Shown: positions 22,528 to 30,244, counted from the stretch's first letter. The stretch: DNA of 42,484 nucleotides from Christensenella sp. UBA1750 (GCA_002315655.1 DCHO01000062.1:1308-43791); one strand, 5' to 3'. Notes: generated from the letters alone by a model not told the origin. A program made the numbers and translations.

Positions 22528-24123
22528 TTATTGCTCGTTGTAGTTGTCGGGAAGATCGTTTTCAAACAGCACCACGTCGCCGGGCTTTCCCACGGCGGCG
22601 AGGAAATCCGTGGCTTCCTTGAGCGTGTTCACACGCAGCACATTGTCCGCAACAAACCCCGCTTCCAGCAATCCTTCATAAATGGGCTGGGTGCGCTTGA
22701 TGCCGATCAAAATGGCAATGTCGCAGGCCTTGGCCATCTGTCTGCCGAACTCGCGGTTGCGTGCTTCCTCCTCTGCGCCCAGTTCCACCATGCCGGGGGT
22801 CACGACCATGCGGCGTCCGGGGAAGCCGGCAAGCACCTCCATGGCGGCCTTTGCCCCGGCGGGGTTTGCGTTGAAGGCATCGTCAATAACCGTGATGCCG
22901 TTGTTCCCTTTGATGAGCTGCAAGCGGTGTTCCACGGGCTGCAGCTTCTTCATGACGGACTGAATCTCATGTAGCGTCAGCCCCAGCGACAGCGCGGCGG
23001 TGGCGCAGAGCACGGTGTTCTGAATGTTGTGCTTGCCCAGCAGCGGGGTCACGCAGTCAATCGACCCCTGCGGCGTGACCAAGGTGAAGGCGGAGCCGTC
23101 CACCGTCACATGAATGTTCTCCGCATGAACGGGGCACTTTTCGTCCAGACCCGCCAGCGTTTTTTCCACCGTGGCACGTTCATAGAGCTTTTCGCACCAC
23201 GCGCCGTCTGCGGCGAAGAACGCCTTGCCGTCCTTGGGCAGCCCGTCAATCAGCTCAAACTTGGTGTCCGCCACGGTCTCGATGCTGCCGAAGGTCTCCA
23301 AATGCTGCGGCCCAACCGACACCAGCAGCCCCACCGTGGGATGCACCAGCCCGATCAATTCCTTGATGTCGCCCTTGTGCCGCGCCCCCATCTCGGCTAA
23401 GAACACCTCATGCTCGGGCTTTAACTGCTCCCGAATCACGCGGGTCAGCCCCATGGGCGTGTTGAAGGAGGACGGCGGGATCAGCACCTTGTACTTTTCC
23501 TGCAACAGCGTTCCCAATATGAATTTGGTGGAGGTTTTGCCGTAAGAGCCGGTAATGCCGATCTTAATCAGCTCCGGGCGGTTTTCCAGCTTCTTTTTCG
23601 CATCATTGAAATAGTGATTGCTGATGCCCTTTTCCAGCGGCTGTGCAAGCGCGGCGGAAACCGCCAGCAGCCATACCCAGATAACCGGCAGCAGGAAGGC
23701 CAGTGCCCGGGCGTAAACCCAGTAGCCGCCCACCACGTCAAGTACCACATACACAATGCCCCAAAGGAACACATGAATGATAAGCAGCCGCTTTACGCGC
23801 TTGGTGAAGACCAGCGCCTTTTTCGCGGGCTTCTTTTTCGCCTTTGAAAAGCACACAATCCCGCACACACAAAGCGCGGCAGAAGCAATCAGGTAGCTCC
23901 AAGAAGGCAAAACGAACGACAGCGCGGTGTAGACCGCCATGCCGACGACCGCAGAGATCGCGCCCTTGACATACGCCCTGTCCTTGTTCGCCTTGACCCA
24001 GCGGACATAGCCGTCCAACTGGTAACTTTCCAACTGCAACATATGGGTGTATTCCAACGTTCCGAGCAGCGTTGCGGCGGTCAGCAGCAGCACGGGAACC
24101 AGCATATTGATAAAGTCAATCAT
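22528..24123 (-). CDS. murF: Membrane-anchored MurF-type Mur ligase (531 aa)
   Basis: The C-terminal 350 residues carry the Mur ligase centre and C-domain: P-loop GITGSYGKTSTK (189-200), AEMGARHKGDI, GPQHLETFGS, HNIQNT, VEHRLQ, DDAFNANP and VTPGMVELG, closest to MurF, which adds D-Ala-D-Ala to the UDP-MurNAc-tripeptide. Next to ddl this fits. But the first 165 residues hold about five hydrophobic helices (5-25, 53-72, 76-93, 112-132, 138-160) in place of MurF's soluble UDP-substrate-binding domain. Either substrate recognition is different or the enzyme works on a membrane-bound substrate. AAGGA 9 nt before ATG. A second, standard MurF may exist elsewhere. Confidence 0.82.
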   Translation of the reverse strand: MIDFINMLVPVLLLTAATLLGTLEYTHMLQLESYQLDGYVRWVKANKDRAYVKGAISAVVGMAVYTALSFVLPSWSYLIASAALCVCGIVCFSKAKKKPAKKALVFTKRVKRLLIIHVFLWGIVYVVLDVVGGYWVYARALAFLLPVIWVWLLAVSAALAQPLEKGISNHYFNDAKKKLENRPELIKIGITGSYGKTSTKFILGTLLQEKYKVLIPPSSFNTPMGLTRVIREQLKPEHEVFLAEMGARHKGDIKELIGLVHPTVGLLVSVGPQHLETFGSIETVADTKFELIDGLPKDGKAFFAADGAWCEKLYERATVEKTLAGLDEKCPVHAENIHVTVDGSAFTLVTPQGSIDCVTPLLGKHNIQNTVLCATAALSLGLTLHEIQSVMKKLQPVEHRLQLIKGNNGITVIDDAFNANPAGAKAAMEVLAGFPGRRMVVTPGMVELGAEEEARNREFGRQMAKACDIAILIGIKRTQPIYEGLLEAGFVADNVLRVNTLKEATDFLAAVGKPGDVVLFENDLPDNYNEQ

Positions 24124-24126
24124 GGT

Positions 24127-24894
24127 TTAATTTCCTTTCGGCGGGAAGAAGAATGCGTCCGCGATGCGCAGGAATTCTGCATTGCGTTCCAGATAGGCAA
24201 AATGCGTGGCGTAATCAAACACGATGAGCGCGGAGCCCTTGATCTCCTGCTCCATGGTCTGCCCCATCCACAGCGGCGTGGCGGTGTCCTCGCGCCCCCA
24301 GATGAGCAGCGTCTCGTTGCCGATCTTCGGAAGGCAATCGTGCAAATCTTCCTCCACGACCTTCTTGAAGGTCTCGCGCATGGCGGGGGATAACGCCTTG
24401 TAGTCCTCCGACCCCATCACGCCCTGCAGGGCTTCCGTGAGCTTTTCCCCGCCGGGCAGGTGAGAGAGCATCCCTTTCACACCCTTGACCATCTTCGTCT
24501 TCGCCTCAAAGCCCTTGGAATGTTTGGGCGCCAGCCCCGCACAGCCCGTGAGCAGCAGTTTGTCAAAAAGCGCAGGATAGGTCGAAGCCAGTTTCAGCGT
24601 CACGCGCCCGCCAAAGGAGTGCGCCACGACATCACACCCGGCAATCCCCAGCCTGTCGATGACCTTTTTCGTCCAGTCAGCGTATTGCCCAACCGTCCAG
24701 CCGTCTTCGGCCGGGAAACCGCTTTCCCCGTGTCCCGGGAAATCCAGCACGGTCACTTTCCCCTTTGTCGCAAAAAAGTTCGTCACGGGAATCCAGGAAT
24801 CCACGCTCCCGCCCCAGCCGTGGAGCAGCAGAATGTCCTTCCCTTCCCCGTATTGCTCATATCGGCAGTTTACGCCGTCAATATCCAAATTCAT
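24127..24894 (-). CDS. Alpha/beta-hydrolase fold protein (255 aa)
   Basis: Classic alpha/beta hydrolase: oxyanion loop LLLHGWGGSVDSW (22-34), nucleophile elbow VVAHSFGGR (Ser near 91), acid in WGREDTATPL and catalytic His in FDYATHFAYLERN near the C-terminus. No signal peptide. The ORF is open to 25059, but GGAGG lies 5 nt before the ATG at 24894, and the candidate -10 at 24929-24934 falls inside the longer form. It is the first gene of the run with the Mur ligase (3-nt gap), ddl and NUDIX. Substrate unknown; the company suggests a cell-envelope compound, which is only context. Confidence 0.85.
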   Translation of the reverse strand: MNLDIDGVNCRYEQYGEGKDILLLHGWGGSVDSWIPVTNFFATKGKVTVLDFPGHGESGFPAEDGWTVGQYADWTKKVIDRLGIAGCDVVAHSFGGRVTLKLASTYPALFDKLLLTGCAGLAPKHSKGFEAKTKMVKGVKGMLSHLPGGEKLTEALQGVMGSEDYKALSPAMRETFKKVVEEDLHDCLPKIGNETLLIWGREDTATPLWMGQTMEQEIKGSALIVFDYATHFAYLERNAEFLRIADAFFFPPKGN

Positions 24895-24928
24895 AGAAGC
24901 CTCCAAAGTCCGAAAATACCCACCCTCT

Positions 24929-24934
24929 ATTGTA
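24929..24934 (-). promoter_or_regulatory. Candidate -10 of the hydrolase-mur-ddl-nudix run
   Basis: Minus strand TACAAT, in the stretch TATACAAT, about 30 nt before the GGAGG. No good -35 is seen. Confidence 0.35.
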
Positions 24935-25009
24935 TATGCAATCCGATGAAAAATAAAGTGCTGCGGCGTTTTTGTTACAAGATGTTTGCGTTTATCCCTC
25001 AACTGGCGC

Positions 25010-25043
25010 AAAAATCCCGCCCATGCCATCCGCACAGGCGGGA
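25010..25043 (-). terminator. Terminator of the second XRE gene
   Basis: Minus strand TCCCGCC/GGCGGGA (25037-25043 with 25015-25021), then a T-run (25010-25014). Confidence 0.75.
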
Positions 25044-25068
25044 CTTGCGTAACGCTCAACCCGCGCAG

Positions 25069-25380
25069 CTAATCCGTCATATCTTTTAGAATCGTCTTGA
25101 TGTGCCCGACCTTCTCCTTCGGCAGCTTTTCCAGCAGCCCCATGATCTCCGCGTATTCGTTGGGCACCATGTTCTCGTCGTAGAAAAATTCGTAGGGGGT
25201 GATGCCGAGGTAGTCGCAAATATACAAGAACCCTGTCATAGAAGGATAGGCTACCTTATTTTCAATCTTATTGATATAGCTATTGCTTTGACCAAGCGAT
25301 AAGCTCATATCCCTTGCCGATACTCCTTTTTCCATCCGCAGCTTTGCCAATCGCAACGGAAACCAATTCTCATAATCCAT
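25069..25380 (-). CDS. XRE-family helix-turn-helix regulator (103 aa)
   Basis: HTH of the Cro/CI type at about 8-62: LRLAKLRMEKGVSARDMSLSLGQSNSYINKIENKVAYPSMTGFLYICDYLGITPYEFF. A 40-residue helical tail (NEYAEIMGLLEKLPKEKVGHIKTILKDM) probably mediates dimerisation. Start at ATG 25380 after GAGGGGG, in place of the frame's further extension to 25434, which would run through the promoter. It is divergent from two genes for exported proteins, like the XRE gene at the left end of the window, and shares its upstream 16-bp motif. Own terminator downstream. Confidence 0.85.
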   Translation of the reverse strand: MDYENWFPLRLAKLRMEKGVSARDMSLSLGQSNSYINKIENKVAYPSMTGFLYICDYLGITPYEFFYDENMVPNEYAEIMGLLEKLPKEKVGHIKTILKDMTD

Positions 25381-25408
25381 AGCGAACCCCCTCGTTCGTT
25401 TTATGGAT

Positions 25409-25436
25409 AGTATAGAACATAACAGTTGTAACAATG
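25409..25436 (-). promoter_or_regulatory. Promoter and candidate operator of the second XRE gene
   Basis: Minus strand TATACT -10 (25409-25414); 6 nt further lies the motif AACAGTTGTAACAATG (25421-25436 on plus), identical at 14 of 16 positions and in spacing to 642-657. Confidence 0.55.
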
Positions 25437-25459
25437 TATAATACTTTTATTCATTTCTG

Positions 25460-25488
25460 TTGATTTATTTAATTCTTTGATTTATCAT
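25460..25488 (+). promoter_or_regulatory. Promoter of the exported-protein pair
   Basis: TTGATT (25460-25465), 17-nt spacer, TATCAT (25483-25488). The surrounding 100 nt are strongly AT-rich. Confidence 0.5.
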
Positions 25489-25557
25489 GTGCTATGTATA
25501 TACGACATTTCCTCATTTCGTCAAAAAAGGAGGGTACAATTCCACATTTTTCACATT

Positions 25558-26067
25558 ATGAAACAAAATCGCAGTCGTAATCACACTTCCGGCAAGTCTT
25601 CCGTTCGGTTTCTCCTGATTTCTGCCATCGTTGTTCTCTGTGTCGTATGTATCATCCTTGTTGTCCAACAGGACAACACCGTTTTTGTCCCGCTGGCAGA
25701 AAATTCAGATGAATCCACCACACCTTCCTCCGGCACGCCCGGAGTGACCTCGGATGGGTCGATTGCTATTCCCGGTTATGAATCCATTCAGTTGACCGCA
25801 GACACCACAAAACAGGCGGTTTCCATGATGAATCCCGCAGAAAACAACTGCATTTTCATCATCACTCTGTATCTGCCCGATGGAACCCTCCTGTGGGAAT
25901 CCGATGAAATAAAACCAGGCAAAGCATCCGAACCCATCAAGCTCACAACACCCCTTGCTTCCGGCGTTTACGAACAGTGCATCGTTCACTATTCCTGCTA
26001 TGACATGGATAAAAAGCGCACACCGCTCAATAATGCCGAAATCAAATTGTCCCTCATCGTCAACTAA
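25558..26067 (+). CDS. Membrane-anchored extracellular protein (169 aa)
   Basis: A short basic N-terminus, one membrane helix at about 18-42 (VRFLLISAIVVLCVVCIILVV), a Ser/Thr/Pro/Gly linker (about 52-75), then a compact beta-rich domain from IAIPGYESIQLTADTTKQAVSMMNPAENNCIFIITLYLPDGTLLWES to a KLSLIVN strand at the end, with a Cys pair (NNC...QCIVHYSC) that could form a disulfide outside. The ATG has a poor ribosome site: AGGAGGG lies about 22 nt upstream, and only a rare ATT would be well spaced. It overlaps nothing and is followed 14 nt later by a secreted protein. Function not recognised; an immunoglobulin-like or fibre-linked domain is a guess. Confidence 0.7.
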   Translation: MKQNRSRNHTSGKSSVRFLLISAIVVLCVVCIILVVQQDNTVFVPLAENSDESTTPSSGTPGVTSDGSIAIPGYESIQLTADTTKQAVSMMNPAENNCIFIITLYLPDGTLLWESDEIKPGKASEPIKLTTPLASGVYEQCIVHYSCYDMDKKRTPLNNAEIKLSLIVN

Positions 26068-26081
26068 GGAAGGAATCCAGC

Positions 26082-26642
26082 ATGAAGAAAATCATTTCTC
26101 TCGCTCTGGCACTCGTCATGGTGCTTTCTCTCACCATCGTCATGTTCGCTGATGACGCTCCCACTACTACTCTAACCACGACTGTTCCCCCTGCCGTCTA
26201 CACTCTGAATATCCCAGAAGACCAAACCATTACCTACGGTGAAACGAGTACAGACATTGGAAATGTAACTGTAACGGATTCTTCCGGTTTTGCCAAAGGT
26301 AAAAATTTAGTCGTCACTGTGACTTATGGAAGCTTTACATCCGAGACAGTGACAACGACAATCCCTTTTCTTCTTTATCTAACCCCCAATAATACATCCT
26401 TCGACACAAAATCCTTAGCTTCTGGTGACACACTTGTATTCAAAGGAAAGACCTCTACCGCTCAAGTCGATCAGCAAGCCACTGCAACATTTTCTACAAA
26501 ATCAGGTTCTAATACAGGCACTGATAATCTCTCCGTTACATCTATCTCCTTGGGCACCAATGGCTGGGGCTACGCCTTAGCCGGTACCTACACCGCCACC
26601 ATCACCTTCACCGCCGAAGTTGTGGTTGACGAAACCACCTAA
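26082..26642 (+). CDS. Secreted Thr-rich beta-sandwich protein (186 aa)
   Basis: A signal peptide with a long hydrophobic core (ISLALALVMVLSLTIVMFA, cut near A23-D24) exports this. The mature protein is acidic, rich in Thr/Ser/Val, almost without Lys and with no Cys, and shows repeated beta-strand patterns (VYTLNIPEDQTITYG, NLVVTVTYGSFTSETVTTTI, AGTYTATITFTAEVVV). No sortase motif, S-layer repeat or membrane tail is found. Such composition fits a surface or fibre subunit in anaerobes. It pairs with the anchored protein 14 nt upstream (AAGGAAGG site) and lies beside the pilus operon. I do not recognise the family. Confidence 0.75.
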   Translation: MKKIISLALALVMVLSLTIVMFADDAPTTTLTTTVPPAVYTLNIPEDQTITYGETSTDIGNVTVTDSSGFAKGKNLVVTVTYGSFTSETVTTTIPFLLYLTPNNTSFDTKSLASGDTLVFKGKTSTAQVDQQATATFSTKSGSNTGTDNLSVTSISLGTNGWGYALAGTYTATITFTAEVVVDETT

Positions 26643-26660
26643 CCCCCACACAACGCACAA

Positions 26661-26695
26661 GCACCCTTTCCGCAGCATCGGAAGGGGTGCTTTTT
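26661..26695 (+). terminator. Terminator of the exported-protein pair
   Basis: GCACCCTTTCCG (26661-26672) pairs with CGGAAGGGGTGC (26679-26690), then TTTTT. Confidence 0.9.
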
Positions 26696-26700
26696 ATTAT

Positions 26701-26856
26701 AATGAAGTCGGGCTACGCCCTAACGAAGCAAAACGAAGACGCAAGCAAGCTTGCTAATGAAGCGAAGCCGCCCCCGTTTCTCCCGTTCCTTCGTACCTAA
26801 TTCCTTCATTAGCGCAGCGACTTCATTCCTTATTTAGCCCGCAGGGCGACTTCATT
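26701..26856. repeat. Palindromic intergenic repeat element
   Basis: The ends are imperfect inverted copies: 26701-26723 begins AATGAAGTCGGGCTACGCCC, and the reverse complement of 26834-26856 begins AATGAAGTCGCCCTGCGGGC. Inside, more AATGAAG/CTTCATT units recur (26756, 26804, 26821, 26851). It has no coding frame and no transposase. The form is that of a REP/MITE-like family; similar copies elsewhere in the genome would be expected. Confidence 0.6.
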
Positions 26857-26857
26857 C

Positions 26858-26892
26858 AAAAACCCGTGTTGTCTTTGACAACACGGGTTTTT
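26858..26892. terminator. Terminator of the tRNA gene
   Basis: A perfect 16-bp stem (26858-26873 with 26877-26892), 3-nt loop; the stem ends are A5/T5, so it works in both directions. It lies one base past the tRNA 3' end. Confidence 0.85.
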
Positions 26893-26893
26893 G

Positions 26894-26970
26894 TGGTGGG
26901 CTGGAGTGGACTCGAACCACCGACCTCTCGCTTATCAGGCGAGTGCTCTAACCAGCTGAGCTACCAGCCC
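26894..26970 (-). tRNA. tRNA-Ile (anticodon GAT)
   Basis: Minus strand, 77 nt including an encoded CCA. Acceptor GGGCTGG/CCAGCCC with discriminator A; D arm with AGCTCAGCTGGTTAGAGC; anticodon stem CTCGC/GCGAG around loop CTGATAA, giving GAT; T arm GGTTCGAGTCC. It reads AUC/AUU codons. It stands alone, with its own promoter and terminator and no rRNA nearby. Confidence 0.97.
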
Positions 26971-26987
26971 TTATCGGGCACTCACAT

Positions 26988-27016
26988 ATAATAACATACC
27001 GAGTCCCATAAGTCAA
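26988..27016 (-). promoter_or_regulatory. Promoter of tRNA-Ile
   Basis: Minus strand TTGACT (27011-27016), 17-nt spacer, TATTAT (26988-26993). Confidence 0.7.
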
Positions 27017-27033
27017 CCCCTATTTTCGACAAA

Positions 27034-27066
27034 AAAGACGCCCGCCGGAAACCCGGCAGGCATCTT
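27034..27066 (-). terminator. Terminator of the pilus operon
   Basis: Minus strand stem built from AAAGATGCCTGCCGG and CCGGCGGGCGTCTTT around a short loop, followed by TTTTTG. It lies 10 nt after pilO. Confidence 0.85.
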
Positions 27067-27075
27067 TATCCTGTT

Positions 27076-27615
27076 TTACGCTTTGTATTCGTAGGTGGCG
27101 AGGTTCACGGAAACGCTGTATGTCGCAAGCCCGGTGTCGGCATCGGGTTCACCGGCCACAATGTTCAAATCGGAGATCACATAGCAGTTCGCGGAATCGC
27201 GGATGGACGTGAGCTTCTGCTCCGCGGATTCGTAGCTGTCCGCCACAAAGTTGATGCGGATTTCGCGGCGCACCAGGTTGTCGTTCTCCACATCGTCGCC
27301 GAAGTTGATGTCGTAGCGAATGGTGCTGGAGCTGTCCAGAATGGAGTTGAGCTCGGTGATGATGTTGTTGGAGTTGTTGTAGACCGGCAGCGGGCGGGCG
27401 TTGCTGTTGGCGGCATTGTTGATGGCGCCCTTCATGGAAGACATCTGCACCAGCTTCGCTTCGTTCACATCGGTCTGGGTCTGCAGGTCAAGAATGCGGT
27501 TATTCAATTCCTCAGACTCGTTCTTGATGGGGAAATGGAAGACGAACAGATACACAGCCGCAACGATCAGAAGACCGATGAACGCGATCTGCGGAACGGA
27601 TAAATTCTTCTTCAT
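27076..27615 (-). CDS. pilO: PilO-like pilus assembly protein (179 aa)
   Basis: Bitopic inner-membrane protein of the pilus alignment complex, partner of PilM and PilN. A short cytoplasmic N-terminus (MKKNLSVPQ), one membrane helix (about 9-28), a coiled segment (ESEELNNRILDLQTQTDVNEAKLVQM), then a ferredoxin-like periplasm-side domain with Ser/Asn-rich loops. Length is slightly short for PilO (200). Start: ATG 27615 after GGGGGG in place of the longer frame to 27651. Last gene of the operon. The name is by position and architecture; sequence similarity in PilO is always low. Confidence 0.7.
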   Translation of the reverse strand: MKKNLSVPQIAFIGLLIVAAVYLFVFHFPIKNESEELNNRILDLQTQTDVNEAKLVQMSSMKGAINNAANSNARPLPVYNNSNNIITELNSILDSSSTIRYDINFGDDVENDNLVRREIRINFVADSYESAEQKLTSIRDSANCYVISDLNIVAGEPDADTGLATYSVSVNLATYEYKA

Positions 27616-27628
27616 ACTGATTCCCCCC

Positions 27629-28258
27629 TTACTGATTCTCTTCGCCGGCATTTTTGAAGCCGATGATCAGAGAGGCACTGACAACTTCGATTTCTTCGGA
27701 TTGTTCCCTGTCCGCACGGCTCATGCTGACGGAGTTGACGAGATTATTGGCACGCAGCGCCTCCGAAATCAGCGCAACCTTTTCAAGGCTCTCGGCGCGG
27801 ATGCTAATCTGCGCGGTGTTGCCGGTGATGTGGTAAGAGTCGATGGTTCCGTCCAGTCCGACAGCGTTGTTGAGCACGGACATGATCTGCAAGCGGTCAC
27901 GCAGCAGCTTTTCGTCATCGCTCAGATGCAGGCCGGTCGAGCGGTAATAATCTTCCTTGATCTGCGCAAAGCTTTCCAGTGCGGCGTTCTCATCCGCCAC
28001 CTTCTGCTCCAGCTCGGCAGCCTGCGCACGCACCACGTTCAGGGTCTTTAATCTGTCGATCACGCCGAACTTGGTGAAAGCGGCGATCACGAGCAGCAGC
28101 AGGATCGCAACCAGGATCAAACGCTTGAGGGTATCCTCATCCTGCGTCCGCACATAAAGGTTCATGCGGGTCTTGGTGGGATAAGTGACCTTCTTGGAGA
28201 AGGAAATAGGCTGATTCAGCACATTCTTTGCGGGAGTGTTGGTTTTGTTTTCAGACAT
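27629..28258 (-). CDS. pilN: PilN-like pilus assembly protein (209 aa)
   Basis: A cytoplasmic N-terminal stretch of about 45 residues with a PilN-type MNLYVRTQDEDT segment (PilN binds PilM through an INLLPWR-like motif; here NLYV), one membrane helix (46-64), a coiled coil (about 75-105), and a C-terminal alpha/beta domain (LEKVALISEALRANNLVNSVSMSRADRE). It sits between pilM and pilO, where PilN is expected. The INLLPWR motif itself is not present in exact form. GGGGGGATG gives a good ribosome site. Confidence 0.72.
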   Translation of the reverse strand: MSENKTNTPAKNVLNQPISFSKKVTYPTKTRMNLYVRTQDEDTLKRLILVAILLLLVIAAFTKFGVIDRLKTLNVVRAQAAELEQKVADENAALESFAQIKEDYYRSTGLHLSDDEKLLRDRLQIMSVLNNAVGLDGTIDSYHITGNTAQISIRAESLEKVALISEALRANNLVNSVSMSRADREQSEEIEVVSASLIIGFKNAGEENQ

Positions 28259-28276
28259 TTTTCATCCCCCCGTTCC

Positions 28277-29287
28277 TTAAATAATCAGGCCGATGGCCAA
28301 AGCGCATCTGGCAGCCAGCGGATCGCTCGCGCAGGATTCCGGCAGCAGCTCCCGCGCATCGTGCTTCTCGAAGCGAACGCCGGAGAGTATCTCGTCGATC
28401 AGCGGGGCGATGGAAGCGCCTGCGCCGGAGAAATACACATCCTCGAAAACGCTCTCGTTGTTCTCATAGCTGAAGAAGTTTGTAACCTTCATGATCTCCA
28501 GCCCGATGGCCGCATAAACATCATGGCAGTTCTTCAGATCGAGCACGTTTTCGTAGTTGGTATCGCGGTACAGCGCCGCCAAATACTGATCCACATTGAG
28601 TGCCGCGGCAATGGCGCGGTCAACGTTGGACAGACCGATCTCGATCATTTTGTTGGCGACGATTTCGTTGCCCTGGAAAATATAAATACGGGTGTGATCG
28701 ACGCAGATGTCAATCAGGGCGCGGAAACGGTTCTCCTTTTCATCCTTGATGAAGGGGGTGCCGCTCTTCTGCTTCGCGTTCAGAATATTGATCAGGGTCA
28801 TTTCGCGGGGGAGCGCGGCTTTCAGGCGCATTCCGGCGCGCTTGAGCACTTCATCATACTCATCCATGGTGGATTTTCTGCCCGCACCCGCCGCAATGGT
28901 CAGGGTGATGGGGCGACCCGCATCGTTCACTTCGGTCTTCTGCACAGCGTAATCATAATTGTATTCCGCCGCTTCGCTCCCGACATAATCCCGGAACTCA
29001 TAGCGCAGGTTCAGCTTCATCTGCTCTGCGGAGATGGCGGGCATATTCACGGTGCGGAAGAAGGTGCTGCTCTCGGGCAGAACCACGGCGCAGTCCTTGC
29101 CGACAAAACGATACTTCTTCTTGATCTCCGCAAGGGTAGTGGACAGGGTTTCCACCCCTCTGAACTTGTTGTCCACAATCAGATTTTCCGGCAGACGCTC
29201 ATAAGCGATGTTCGGTTTCCCGTCAATGATCTGGGTGAAACACACATCGTTTCCGAGGATCTCAATGCCGATCAACGATTTTGCCAT
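28277..29287 (-). CDS. pilM: PilM-like actin-fold pilus protein (336 aa)
   Basis: Cytoplasmic actin/FtsA-like ATP-binding protein that links PilN/PilO to the motor. It starts MAKSLIGIEILGNDVCFTQI (phosphate-1-like loop), has AVVLPESSTFFRTVNMPAI and a middle RALIDICVDHTRIYIFQGNEIVANKMIEIGLSNVDRAIA (phosphate-2 and adenosine region), and ends with VYFSGAGASIAPLIDEIL. These are PilM hallmarks. AAGGAG is 8 nt from ATG. 42 nt separate it from pilD. Size is normal. Confidence 0.85.
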   Translation of the reverse strand: MAKSLIGIEILGNDVCFTQIIDGKPNIAYERLPENLIVDNKFRGVETLSTTLAEIKKKYRFVGKDCAVVLPESSTFFRTVNMPAISAEQMKLNLRYEFRDYVGSEAAEYNYDYAVQKTEVNDAGRPITLTIAAGAGRKSTMDEYDEVLKRAGMRLKAALPREMTLINILNAKQKSGTPFIKDEKENRFRALIDICVDHTRIYIFQGNEIVANKMIEIGLSNVDRAIAAALNVDQYLAALYRDTNYENVLDLKNCHDVYAAIGLEIMKVTNFFSYENNESVFEDVYFSGAGASIAPLIDEILSGVRFEKHDARELLPESCASDPLAARCALAIGLII

Positions 29288-29329
29288 AAAGAAAACTCCT
29301 TTTCACGCATGAAAGCGCAGAATTTCTCA

Positions 29330-30148
29330 TCAAAAGAGCCCAATATAGAAGGATAGGAGAGCGTTACCCATCAAATACGACAGATAAGCGCCCAAAGCAA
29401 TGGATGGGCCGAAGGGAAACGCCCCCGCAGGGACTTCCTCGTCCTCCACATTGTTTTCAGCTTTAGAGGCTTTCGCCTTGTAAATCACGCCAAAGAGGAT
29501 GCCGGATATACAGGCAAAGAGCAAAGCGACCAGCGTTCTCTGCCAGCCCAAGTACAGGCCGACCATAAAGAACAGTTTGATGTCCCCACCGCCCATGCTC
29601 TCTTTTTTCAACAGCTTATCCATAAGCAGCGCAATGAGCAGCAGTGGCACGGCGACGCAGACGCCGCCCAGCAGGGAGGAAAGCGCCGTCTTACCGACAG
29701 AGCCGGAAAGCAGCACAAAAGGAATGCGGCAGATGATTCCTGCTAAAACCAGCCCGTCCGGGATGATGAAATCCTCCAGATCGGCAAAGGTGATGCACAG
29801 CAGGATGGAAGAGAGAATCAGCAGTTCAAGGGTTTGCAGACTGAACCCCAGACACAGCACGGTCACAAAGTAAGTGCCCGCGCCCAGCAGCTCCGCGATC
29901 AGATAACGGGGATTCAGCTTGGCGCCGCAGTAGCGGCACTTCCCCCGCAGGAAGATGAACGAGAAGATCGGCACCAAATCCAGCGGGGATAACGTGTGCC
30001 CACAGCTCATGCAGTGGGAGCGGCCTTTCACAAAGCTCTCCCTGCGCACGATACGGATGGCCGTGCAATTCAGGAAACTGCCCATCACGCTGCCCAGTAT
30101 CACCGATACGACCAGCAGATAGGCTTTGATAAACGGCGTCAGTTCCAT
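29330..30148 (-). CDS. pilD: Type IV prepilin peptidase (272 aa)
   Basis: Membrane aspartic protease that cuts the leader from prepilins and methylates the new N-terminal Phe. The cytoplasmic zinc-type loop has two CxxC pairs (Cys46/Cys49, Cys71/Cys74), as in bifunctional enzymes. The catalytic Asp residues are in ITFADLEDFIIPD (Asp123) and MGGGDIKLF (Asp189). About eight membrane helices. It is the obvious processor of the two prepilins encoded just upstream (G|FTLME). AAGGGGG precedes ATG. An acidic loop (KAENNVEDEEV) interrupts the late helices. Confidence 0.93.
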   Translation of the reverse strand: MELTPFIKAYLLVVSVILGSVMGSFLNCTAIRIVRRESFVKGRSHCMSCGHTLSPLDLVPIFSFIFLRGKCRYCGAKLNPRYLIAELLGAGTYFVTVLCLGFSLQTLELLILSSILLCITFADLEDFIIPDGLVLAGIICRIPFVLLSGSVGKTALSSLLGGVCVAVPLLLIALLMDKLLKKESMGGGDIKLFFMVGLYLGWQRTLVALLFACISGILFGVIYKAKASKAENNVEDEEVPAGAFPFGPSIALGAYLSYLMGNALLSFYIGLF

Positions 30149-30209
30149 GGTTTTGCCCCCTTAACCCCAAGGGGCAGCGCCCCGGAATGAAACCCTGTGA
30201 TATGTGTAA

Positions 30210-30244
30210 CCCCCAACCCGACACACCCCTTGCCGGGTCGGGGG
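30210..30244 (-). terminator. Intra-operon hairpin after the second pilin gene
   Basis: CCCCCAACCCG (30210-30220) pairs with CGGGTCGGGGG (30234-30244). No T-run follows on the minus strand (GTTACAC), so it should be a partial terminator or a 3' stabiliser that raises pilin message over pilD and below. Confidence 0.5.

Noticed and set aside
26701..26856. Insertion sequence or CRISPR array
   Set aside because: No transposase frame, and the repeated units are short, inverted and unevenly spaced, without unique spacers.
28361..29356. 331-residue plus-strand open frame opposite pilM
   Set aside because: It mirrors the pilM codons, lacks a ribosome site, and runs against the operon.
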